DNA of 57,192 nucleotides from Lachnospiraceae bacterium. GTDB taxonomy: Bacteria; Bacillota; Clostridia; Lachnospirales; Lachnospiraceae. The notes below the pieces were generated by a model that saw only the letters and a program-made list of their open reading frames with translations, ran no database searches and was not told where the DNA came from. The stretch lies in the NCBI GenBank assembly GCA_022510705.1, contig JAFLSX010000007.1:1-57192 (forward strand). The letters are read 5' to 3'. The position numbers and the translations under genes were made by a program. Of the stretch, positions 27,030 to 34,059 are shown one piece after another; position 1 is the first letter of the stretch, and every line of letters begins with the position of its first letter.

Positions 27030-27072
27030 TATAACAGCTCAAATGCTACCGCACCTGAGCCTGGCTGTTATA
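27030..27072 (-). repeat. Palindromic element E (core on minus), overlaps DUF368 3' end
   Basis: 43 nt with 9-bp arms TATAACAGC (27030-27038) / GCTGTTATA (27064-27072). The minus-strand core GGCTCAGGTGCGGTAGCATT matches the family, closest to element A. An alternative inner pairing GCTCA (27037-27041) / TGAGC (27056-27060) is present. The element encodes the last eight residues and the stop codon of the DUF368 gene. Confidence 0.82.
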
Positions 27073-27870
27073 CCGCTCCAAAAGCAGCGAGCACACGATT
27101 CCTCCCACCATACAAAGTCCATTCTGCATTCCGCCTTTGACAGAAGCGGTTAATGCTTCGTAGGGAACGGTGACGGCGGTTGCAGCAATCACAACTCCCA
27201 CGATAGCATGAAAGGTAACGGAGTAATGACACTCAAACAGACGGTTTACCAGCTTGGGAAGGAAGGCAAATGCAAGCAGGGCACCGATGCCCGCAGGAAG
27301 TATAACCTGAGGGATAAGGTGGCCAATGCCGTCTACAAACGGCGTATAGAGTCCCAACGGCATAAGCAGGGTGGAAAAGCTCATGCCGGGAGCAATCAGA
27401 CTCAAAGCAAGGCAGAATCCGCAGAATAGATACCAAAAAAAGTTTGGAACAATGGCAAAAGAGGAAAGGTTTAAACCGCACAACAAACACAATGTAATGA
27501 CGGTGGCTGTAAGCAGGGCGGTATAGGAGCCCTTTGCAATACCCTGCTTACCGGCCTCCCCAAGCAGGGAAGGCAGCATACCCAAAATCAAACCTACAAA
27601 TACACAGACGGATTGATCAGGATAGCGGTTTAGCAGGGAGGCCAGTAGATTGGCAACTCCCATAAAGCCAATGACGGCACCGATAAAAGCGGGCAGCAGG
27701 ATGGGAAGATGGCTGCGCCAGCATTTCTTTGGATTGGCTAAAAGCTCCATGGCCGGCTGATAGATACCGAACACCACGCTCAGTACGCCGCCGGAAATAC
27801 CCGGCAGTACGGCACCCAGCCCAATAAGGGCACCCTGTACGGTCTTAAGAAGATACTTGGAAAAACGCAT
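27046..27870 (-). CDS. DUF368 polytopic membrane protein, probable polyprenyl-phosphate flippase
   Basis: 274 residues with about eight hydrophobic helices. The N-terminal signature is GALIGLGAVLPGISGGVLSV and an internal repeat SLIAPGMSFSTLLMPLGLYT has the same PGxS pattern, giving the two-fold repeat of the family. Family knowledge: DUF368 (PopT) and DedA (UptA) proteins recycle undecaprenyl phosphate across the membrane for cell wall synthesis. ATG at 27870 has GAAGG upstream. The final codons (Tyr-Asn-Ser-Gln-Ala-Gln-Val-Arg-stop) lie in palindromic element E, so the natural C-terminus may have been replaced by the element. Confidence 0.92.
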   Translation of the reverse strand: MRFSKYLLKTVQGALIGLGAVLPGISGGVLSVVFGIYQPAMELLANPKKCWRSHLPILLPAFIGAVIGFMGVANLLASLLNRYPDQSVCVFVGLILGMLPSLLGEAGKQGIAKGSYTALLTATVITLCLLCGLNLSSFAIVPNFFWYLFCGFCLALSLIAPGMSFSTLLMPLGLYTPFVDGIGHLIPQVILPAGIGALLAFAFLPKLVNRLFECHYSVTFHAIVGVVIAATAVTVPYEALTASVKGGMQNGLCMVGGIVCSLLLERYNSQAQVR

Positions 27871-27886
27871 TTATGTAACCTTCTTC

Positions 27887-27917
27887 TTTAAAATACCCGT
27901 TATGATATTTTAACGGG
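27887..27917 (-). terminator. Weak hairpin in DUF368 leader
   Basis: On minus, CCCGTTA (27917-27911) pairs with TAACGGG (27902-27896), followed by TATTTTAAAG. The T tract is poor. It could end the possible mini-gene upstream or act in the DUF368 leader. Confidence 0.35.
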
Positions 27918-27987
27918 CTTACTTCTTCTCTACTATATGAAAATCTGCAAATATACATACCTCTTATTTCCCGTACCAAATTAAAAC

Positions 27988-28107
27988 CTAAACTATTTTT
28001 CCAATCGTCCGATAAATATAACAGAAGGCGCCGAAGGCCAAGGCACCCAAAAGAATTAAGTCGCCACGGATGGTATACACAGAGAAAAGGAAGCTCTGCG
28101 ATACCAT
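27988..28107 (-). CDS. Possible 39-residue single-helix membrane peptide
   Basis: An open frame on minus, ATG at 28107 to TAG at 27988, too short for routine gene calling. It begins MVSQSFLFSVYTIRGDLI, continues through a hydrophobic segment LLGALAFGAFCYIY and ends RTIGKIV. The basic residue after the helix and the clean hydrophobic run look like a small membrane peptide. Against it: no Shine-Dalgarno is seen upstream of the ATG, and the start overlaps a plus-strand hairpin. It fills a gap between divergent DUF368 and the EF-hand gene that otherwise holds no gene. Function unknown. Confidence 0.35.
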   Translation of the reverse strand: MVSQSFLFSVYTIRGDLILLGALAFGAFCYIYRTIGKIV

Positions 28108-28118
28108 TTTTTGTTTTT
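28070..28118 (+). terminator. Terminator-like hairpin upstream of EF-hand gene
   Basis: ATGGTAT (28070-28076) / ATACCAT (28101-28107) with inner CAGAG (28080-28084) / CTCTG (28094-28098), followed by TTTTTTGTTTTT. Looks like a real intrinsic terminator on plus, but no plus-strand gene precedes it, so it could be an attenuator in the leader of the next gene or stop antisense transcription. Confidence 0.5.
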
Positions 28119-28167
28119 ATGAAACAGGGAGGGGAAGTAGAAGCAAGGGACTAAAAGGAGGTATTAT

Positions 28168-29277
28168 TTGCGAATAGATTCCAGTATCATAGGAATGGAA
28201 TCCGAAAGAAGATATACATCTTCTACTAGATACGGCCGGACCGAAGTAAGGGACTACAGCAGGGGATCGGCATACGGAAGCACAGGAACATTCGGAGATT
28301 TTGTGAATCCGGATATGAATCAGAACCTGGAGACGAAGGGTGAAGATAAAAAGGGCGCCGAAGACAATATGGCGACCAAGGAAAATATCATAGATCTGCG
28401 CGAACGAGTAGAAAGTATGAGAAACGGCAGACTTAACCTGCGTTCTTCAAGCATCAGCACATTGAATGAGTTCAGACAGTACACCATCCGCTACATATTT
28501 AACATCATGTTTGGCAGGGGCAGCAGATGGAGTAATCTTTTTGGAGATCGCTATTCCCCGGGTGTTTATCAGGACAATCTTGACAATCTGAAGCGCTTAG
28601 GTATAAGCGCAAGTGCCGTAAAGGTGAAGACAGAGTATTCCTACGAGGAGAGTGAGTATGCATCTTTCTCTACGAAGGGAACGGTCAGGACCTCGGACGG
28701 CAGGGAAATCTCCTTTAATTTGGACGTCTTTATGAGCCGCAGTTTCAGGGAATATTTTGAAGAGGAAATGGAAATGCTGCAGGTCGATACCTGCGACCCG
28801 TTAGTTATCAATTTTGACGGAAATGTGGCAGAACTTTCCGATCAGAAGTTCTACTTTGATATTGACGGAGACGGTATTCTGGATGAAATTTCTCAGTTGG
28901 GAAGCGGCAGCGGATATCTGGCTCTGGACAAGAACGGGGACGGCATCATCAATGACGGCAATGAATTGTTCGGACCTCAGAGCGGAAACGGCTTTGGGGA
29001 TCTGGCGGCCTATGATGACGACGGAAACGGCTGGATTGACGAGAATGATGCAATCTGGTCCAAATTAAAGATCTGGTGCAAAAATCCCGACGGTACGGAC
29101 TCTCTCTATACCTTGGCAGAGAAAGGTGTGGGTGCTATCTGTTTACAGAGTGTAGGAACAGACTTTACCTTAAACGGCGCATCCAACAATCCCAACGGCT
29201 ATGTTCGCAGAACAGGTATTTTCCTGTACGAGAACGGCAATGTGGGTACAGTACAGCATGTTGATTTGGCAAAGTAA
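28168..29277 (+). CDS. EF-hand-type calcium-binding protein without signal peptide
   Basis: 369 residues with a TTG start at 28168, supported by AAAGGAGG six bases upstream. The first 90 residues are polar and Arg/Ser/Gly rich. A middle region (about 95-220) has no family I recognise. The C-terminal part holds three DxDxDG-like loops starting near residues 231 (DIDGDGILDE), 254 (DKNGDGIINDGNELFG) and 283 (DDDGNGWIDENDAIW), as in calcium-binding EF-hand or dockerin-type repeats. There is no signal peptide or membrane helix, so it would be cytoplasmic unless exported otherwise. The function is unknown; similar architecture is seen in other Lachnospiraceae (recollection). Confidence 0.8.
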   Translation: MRIDSSIIGMESERRYTSSTRYGRTEVRDYSRGSAYGSTGTFGDFVNPDMNQNLETKGEDKKGAEDNMATKENIIDLRERVESMRNGRLNLRSSSISTLNEFRQYTIRYIFNIMFGRGSRWSNLFGDRYSPGVYQDNLDNLKRLGISASAVKVKTEYSYEESEYASFSTKGTVRTSDGREISFNLDVFMSRSFREYFEEEMEMLQVDTCDPLVINFDGNVAELSDQKFYFDIDGDGILDEISQLGSGSGYLALDKNGDGIINDGNELFGPQSGNGFGDLAAYDDDGNGWIDENDAIWSKLKIWCKNPDGTDSLYTLAEKGVGAICLQSVGTDFTLNGASNNPNGYVRRTGIFLYENGNVGTVQHVDLAK

Positions 29278-29312
29278 CAATTAACTTTATAACGAATTGT
29301 CAGAGTTTTCTA

Positions 29313-29354
29313 AAACCATGCAGGCAGAAAGTATTTTTTGCCGCATGGTTTTTC
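29313..29354 (+). terminator. Intrinsic terminator after EF-hand gene
   Basis: AAACCATG plus GGCA on the left (29313-29326) pair with TGCC plus CATGGTTT on the right (29339-29351), each arm with a one-base insertion, followed by TTTTTC. Confidence 0.75.
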
Positions 29355-29480
29355 TTTGCTTTCTTTTTAGTTTCGGAATAAATCGTCATTTTACGGTAAA
29401 ACTATCCATACAGAAAATAATCTGGAAACGTACAGATTTCAAATGGATAGAAATGCAACAATAGAAAGGAAGTAACAGCT

Positions 29481-30410
29481 ATGAGAAGACAGAGCAGTTT
29501 TAACCGTAAACGTAATGAAAATACCAAAAAGGAAAGGACCATCATGATCGCCTCCTCCGTTTTTGTGTTGGCGGCGCTGACCATGACGGGTATTTATGTA
29601 AGGAGAAACAGTCAACAGACGGAAAACGACGGATACCGTATTGATTTCAGCGTACTGGAAGATAGCTCCCAGAATCTGCCGGAACAGGAAGAGGTGGAAA
29701 AAATCGAGGAAATTGACGGTATCGACAATATCGATGTGGACATAGATCTGTCCCAGATACTGGATGATGATTTGGATTACTTTCCTATGGAAGAAGTGGA
29801 CTCCGGTCTGGTAGAAATTCCGGGCGCATCGGATGGCTCTGTCAGCGGAAGCAATAATAGCGGAGTGACAGATTCTGGAGAGTCCCAAGTCGGTGCAGAC
29901 GGTGTGCAGGATACGAGTCTTGCGGATGAACTGGCGGCAGATCAGGCCGCAATGGATGTTGACGCCGGAAGAATTGTAGCAAGTGTACAAGCTTCCTATA
30001 CTGCGGGAGAGCCCCTGGTATGGCCGGTATCCGGTAGTGTACTCATTCCGTACAGCATGGATAAAACAGTGCATTTTTCCACTCTTGATCAGTACAAATA
30101 CAGTTCGGCACTGGTAATGTCGGCACAAGAAGGGGATATCATATCCGCGGTGGCGGGGGGACTGGTTACCCGGATATATTCCAATGAAGTAATCGGCAAT
30201 GCCGTCATGGTGGATATCGGCAACGGCTATGTGGTAACCTACGGACAGTTGAAAGATATAGCGGTTTCGGAAGGAAGTTATGTGGAAAAAGACAGTATTA
30301 TCGGTTATGTGGCAGCACCGACCATCTATTATAGCGTGGAGGGGACAAATGCATATTTTGCATTAACGCTAAACGGTGAGCCCGCAGATCCCCTGGGTGC
30401 GTTGCGGTAG
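29481..30410 (+). CDS. Membrane-anchored degenerate LytM/M23 protein (SpoIIQ-like)
   Basis: 309 residues: basic N-terminus, one membrane helix (about 23-40), a long acidic linker rich in Asp/Glu (about 45-150), and a C-terminal LytM/M23 fold (WPVSGSVLIPYSMDKTV, EGDIISAVAGGLVTRIYS, GNGYVVTYGQL). In active M23 enzymes zinc is held by HxxxD and HxH; here the equivalent places read YKYSSAL and YGQL, so the metal ligands appear lost and the protein is probably a binding or scaffold module. The layout resembles sporulation protein SpoIIQ, but also other cell-wall LytM regulators. AGAAAGGAAG precedes the ATG. The amidohydrolase gene starts one base after the stop. Confidence 0.82.
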   Translation: MRRQSSFNRKRNENTKKERTIMIASSVFVLAALTMTGIYVRRNSQQTENDGYRIDFSVLEDSSQNLPEQEEVEKIEEIDGIDNIDVDIDLSQILDDDLDYFPMEEVDSGLVEIPGASDGSVSGSNNSGVTDSGESQVGADGVQDTSLADELAADQAAMDVDAGRIVASVQASYTAGEPLVWPVSGSVLIPYSMDKTVHFSTLDQYKYSSALVMSAQEGDIISAVAGGLVTRIYSNEVIGNAVMVDIGNGYVVTYGQLKDIAVSEGSYVEKDSIIGYVAAPTIYYSVEGTNAYFALTLNGEPADPLGALR

Positions 30411-30411
30411 T

Positions 30412-31575
30412 ATGATCATTACAGGCGGACGTATCCTGACCATGGCAGGACAGGAATTAAATATAGGAACCATACAAATTGAAAAAGGTAAGATCAAGGC
30501 TCTTTGGGAGGGTAGCGTGGATCCCTCCGAGGCCGGGGACGGCGAAGAGTTGCTGTGTGTAGATGGTGCATGGGTAATGCCCGGTCTGATTGAAGCGCAC
30601 TGTCATATGGGAATCACTGAGGAAAAAAAGGGTATGGAAGGGGACGACTGCAATGAAAATGTGGAACCCATCACACCCTGGCTGAGGGCCATAGACGCGA
30701 TCAATACTATGGATGCGGCCTTTGACGATGCCATCAGGGCGGGCATTACCTCCGCCATGATCGGGCCGGGCAGCTCCAATGTAGTGGGCGGGCAGTTCGC
30801 ATTTTTAAAAACCAGGGGAAGATGCATCGACGATCTGATCGTAAAAGCGCCGGCGGCTATGAAAGTAGCATTCGGAGAGAATCCTAAGGTGAATTTTTCG
30901 GGACAGAACAAAAGTCCGGTAACAAGAATGGCCATTGCGGGCATGCTCAGGGAAGAACTGTTTAAAGCCAAACAGTATCTGCAAAAGAAAGAAGCGGGTG
31001 GCAATGATTTTGAAGCTGATTTCCGTATGGAATCCTGGGTTCCCGTGCTTAGGGGAGAGATTCCCTTAAAGGCTCATGTGCACCGCGTGGACGATATATT
31101 TACGGCCATCAGGATAGCAAAGGAATTCGGACTTTATATGACTTTGGACCACTGCAGTGAGGGGCATATGATTGCAAAGCATTTAGCTAAGGAGGGCTTT
31201 CCAGCTATTGTGGGACCTGATTTCTCAAGCAGGAGTAAAATAGAAGTACAGAATTTGGCTTTTAAAACGGTAGGAGTATTGAATCAGGCAGGCCTTTGCA
31301 CCGCCGTCACCACAGACCATCCGGTTTCCCTGATCCAGTGCCTGCCCCTCTGTGCGGGTATGGCGGTCAAGGCAGGGCTGGCCTTTGAAGAAGGGCTGAA
31401 AGCAATTACTGTTAATCCGGCTGTTATCTGCGGGGTATCGGATCGGGTAGGTACGCTGGAGGTGGGCAAGGATGCGGACATTGCTATTTTTGACGGGAAT
31501 CCTTTGGAAATATCCACAAAAACCCTGTATACCATTATTGACGGAAATATCGTATATGATGCCAAGAATAACTGA
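30412..31575 (+). CDS. Amidohydrolase family protein
   Basis: 387 residues from ATG 30412, one base after the previous stop, so probably translationally coupled; no strong ribosome site is present. It has the amidohydrolase TIM-barrel pattern: short N-terminal beta part (ITGGRILTMAGQEL), metal motif GLIEAHCHMG, later KAHVHRVDD, a DHCSEGH block and TTDHPVSLIQ near the C-terminus, then LEVGKDADIAIFDGNP. This resembles imidazolonepropionase-like or cyclic amide hydrolases; the substrate cannot be told from sequence. No pathway neighbours point to one. Confidence 0.88.
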   Translation: MIITGGRILTMAGQELNIGTIQIEKGKIKALWEGSVDPSEAGDGEELLCVDGAWVMPGLIEAHCHMGITEEKKGMEGDDCNENVEPITPWLRAIDAINTMDAAFDDAIRAGITSAMIGPGSSNVVGGQFAFLKTRGRCIDDLIVKAPAAMKVAFGENPKVNFSGQNKSPVTRMAIAGMLREELFKAKQYLQKKEAGGNDFEADFRMESWVPVLRGEIPLKAHVHRVDDIFTAIRIAKEFGLYMTLDHCSEGHMIAKHLAKEGFPAIVGPDFSSRSKIEVQNLAFKTVGVLNQAGLCTAVTTDHPVSLIQCLPLCAGMAVKAGLAFEEGLKAITVNPAVICGVSDRVGTLEVGKDADIAIFDGNPLEISTKTLYTIIDGNIVYDAKNN

Positions 31576-31658
31576 GAGCTCTTTACCCATGGCAGTTTTC
31601 GTGATAAAATATCGTATAAATGTGTTGAAGCAGACGGGAAAAGGGAGGAAGTCGAAAA

Positions 31659-33008
31659 ATGCGTAAAATAAATAAGACCATAGCATTTCTTCTGACTGCA
31701 ATCCTGTTTTCCGGCTGTGGATTTGTGGGGCAGACAGAGCAGCTGCCTAACATGGATACCACGCTGGAGTGGATGGAGCAGGCTCCCGTTTTAGAATATG
31801 ACGTTCCTGTCATAAGCCCGGGTGTGCTTGTCGACCAGATCGGCTTTGATACGGTTTCAACCAAGACCGTCATTGTACGGGGAAAAACGCTGCCACAGGA
31901 GTTTCATATTGTAGATGCCCTTACCCGGGAAGTGGTCTTTACAGGAAATCTGGAAAAAGCAGAGTATGTAGAGGAAACAGGAGAATATAATAGTTATGGG
32001 GACTTCACTGCTTTTGAGCAGGAAGGTACTTATTACATAGAATGTGATATTATCGGATGCTCTTACGAATTTGAGATAAAAGAGGGGCTTTATGAGGAAC
32101 TGTTAGAACATGCATTAGATCTGCTGCACAGGCAGAGAGAACTGGTGACAGCGGCGGATGTGGTGGATATCTGCAGGAGTCTTTCCGTATTGCTTTTGTC
32201 CTATGAACTGTATACGCAGGTTTATGAGACGGAAGAAGGAGAGATTCCCCCTCTGATGACGGAACTAAAAAACTATGTGGAAGAACTGTTGCTGTTGCAG
32301 GATACGAAAAGCGGCGCCGTGATGGAGGGAGATGTGGAATATCGAACGGAAACGGTCTGGGTCTCCGCCGTATTGGCTAAGTTCAGCTACAGTTACCAGA
32401 AGTATGACAGTACATATGCAACGGTCTGTCTGCAGGCTGCGGACAGAGCATGGCGTTTTACGGAGCAGCAGGGAGAGGAAACAGAAGCCGCGCTGCGCTT
32501 TTTTGCCGCAGCAGAGCTTTATCGGGCTACCGGTCAAAGCCGATACTATAACGCTGCCGACAGATTGGGCTGGGACCTTTCTGCGGACAGGAGCAATCGG
32601 GCGCTGATCTTTGGCATTTTGACTTATTCCTCTACCAAAAGGCGTGTGGACATGGAATTGTGTGCGGAATTAATGGCGGATCTGTTTGCGGAAGCAGAAC
32701 AGATAGCTGTGGAGGCGCAGACGGATGCTTATCTGATCGGAAACAGTGTGAATGATGCGGGATTGGAAGATATTTTCTGGGATACGCTGATACTGTCCGT
32801 GATTGATTACATCATAACGAATCAGGAGTATGCTACCTTGATCGCAAGGCATCACAACTATCTGGCAGGCGCCAATGAAACGGCGGGCTGCTATATTCCA
32901 AGCGCCGGCGGTGAAAGGGAGCTTTTGCAGGGGATTACCACCAGTCGTTTTAATATTGCCGGCTATATTATGTTATTAAGTGAAATGATGAGCCATGGGA
33001 AGGAGTAG
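31659..33008 (+). CDS. GH9-like lipoprotein lacking recognisable catalytic residues
   Basis: 449 residues. Signal with lipobox AILFSGCG. Residues about 50-145 resemble the Ig-like cellulase N-terminal domain (VLVDQIGFDTVSTKTVIVRG, then TYYIECD). The rest looks like an alpha/alpha-toroid with helix pairs as in GH9 (LLHRQRELV, RFFAAAELYRATGQSRYY). GH9 enzymes need a DAGD-type motif after the Ig domain and a C-terminal His/Asp/Glu set; I do not find DAGD, and YLAGANETAGCY occupies the place of the conserved C-terminal YxLGxNP region. It is probably non-hydrolytic. ddl starts three bases after its stop, which ties it to cell wall genes. Confidence 0.72.
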   Translation: MRKINKTIAFLLTAILFSGCGFVGQTEQLPNMDTTLEWMEQAPVLEYDVPVISPGVLVDQIGFDTVSTKTVIVRGKTLPQEFHIVDALTREVVFTGNLEKAEYVEETGEYNSYGDFTAFEQEGTYYIECDIIGCSYEFEIKEGLYEELLEHALDLLHRQRELVTAADVVDICRSLSVLLLSYELYTQVYETEEGEIPPLMTELKNYVEELLLLQDTKSGAVMEGDVEYRTETVWVSAVLAKFSYSYQKYDSTYATVCLQAADRAWRFTEQQGEETEAALRFFAAAELYRATGQSRYYNAADRLGWDLSADRSNRALIFGILTYSSTKRRVDMELCAELMADLFAEAEQIAVEAQTDAYLIGNSVNDAGLEDIFWDTLILSVIDYIITNQEYATLIARHHNYLAGANETAGCYIPSAGGERELLQGITTSRFNIAGYIMLLSEMMSHGKE

Positions 33009-33011
33009 AGT

Positions 33012-34049
33012 ATGAATATTGTGGTTTTGGCAGGAGGAATCAGTACGGAGAGGGATGTATCCTTAGCTTCCGGAAAGATGATCTACAATGCAGTAAAAAA
33101 GAAGGGGCATAATGCCATCCTGCTGGACGTATTCTTGGGATATGAAGGTGAAGATACGGCGCATCTTTTTGAGCTGGAAGAAGACTGGGCCGCACAGATA
33201 AGCGGTGTGGGTGAAACCAGTCCGGATATTGAGCAGATCAAAGCGCTCCGTCCTGACTGGAAGAAGAATTTTTTCGGGCCCAATGTGGTTACCATCTGCC
33301 AGCAGGCAGACGTGGTTTTCATGGCTTTGCACGGCGAAAACGGTGAAAACGGAAAAATACAGGCCTATTTTGATCTAATGGGGATTACTTATACGGGAAC
33401 CGACTATGTCAGCTCTGCCATATGTATGGATAAAGGAATTACCAAAGACCTATTTGTAAAATACGGTATTCCTGCGCCGAAGGGCATCCGCATAAAGAAG
33501 GGGGAAAAGGAGACAGAACGTGTGCCCTTCCCCTGTATTGTGAAAGCCAGCTGCGGCGGCTCCAGCGTAGGAGTTACCATTGCCGAAGAGGAAGCCGGAT
33601 ATGAGAGGGCTAAGGCAGAAGGATATAAATATGATGATGAAATTATTATAGAACAGTACATAGAAGGCAGAGAGTTTTCCGTGGGAGTGTTGGACGGCAA
33701 GGCGCTTCCCATTATTGAGATTGCACCTCTTTGCGGATTTTACGACTATAAAAATAAATATCAGGCGGGCAGTACGGTAGAAACCTGTCCGGCCAAGCTG
33801 CCCCCGGAAAAGACAGATGAGATGCAGCATTACGCAGAAGAGGCATTTCGTATTTTGCGGCTTAAGAACTATGCCCGTATGGATTTTATGATGGGAAAGG
33901 ACGGCGCTGTGTACTGCCTTGAAGCAAACACACTGCCAGGTATGACTCCAACCTCTTTGCTGCCTCAGGAAGCAGCAGCTATAGGACTTAGTTTTGAAGA
34001 TCTGTGTGAAAGGCTGATTGAAATATCCCTTCGGGATAAAGATCAGTAA
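33012..34049 (+). CDS. ddl: D-alanine--D-alanine ligase
   Basis: 345 residues. ATP-dependent joining of two D-Ala for the peptidoglycan stem. Motifs: N-terminal VVLAGGISTERDVSLASG; HGENGENGKIQAYFDLMGI; ATP-grasp segments FPCIVKASCGGSSVGVTI, EQYIEGREFSVGVL and CLEANTLPGMTPTSLLPQ. Start is three bases after the GH9-like lipoprotein gene, and murF begins 11 bp downstream, giving a ddl-murF pair whose products act in sequence on D-Ala-D-Ala. Confidence 0.96.
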   Translation: MNIVVLAGGISTERDVSLASGKMIYNAVKKKGHNAILLDVFLGYEGEDTAHLFELEEDWAAQISGVGETSPDIEQIKALRPDWKKNFFGPNVVTICQQADVVFMALHGENGENGKIQAYFDLMGITYTGTDYVSSAICMDKGITKDLFVKYGIPAPKGIRIKKGEKETERVPFPCIVKASCGGSSVGVTIAEEEAGYERAKAEGYKYDDEIIIEQYIEGREFSVGVLDGKALPIIEIAPLCGFYDYKNKYQAGSTVETCPAKLPPEKTDEMQHYAEEAFRILRLKNYARMDFMMGKDGAVYCLEANTLPGMTPTSLLPQEAAAIGLSFEDLCERLIEISLRDKDQ

Positions 34050-34059
34050 GGAAATGAGT

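Noticed and set aside
24614..27072. CRISPR array or integron attC sites
   Set aside because: Copies are unevenly spaced, inverted relative to each other and self-complementary, with genes between; no cas or integrase genes and no attC consensus pairs (GTTRRRY/RYYYAAC).
27920..28118. Riboswitch in the EF-hand gene leader
   Set aside because: A terminator-like hairpin exists, but I could not match the upstream sequence to c-di-GMP, c-di-AMP, lysine, glycine or other aptamers, and a minus-strand peptide may explain it.
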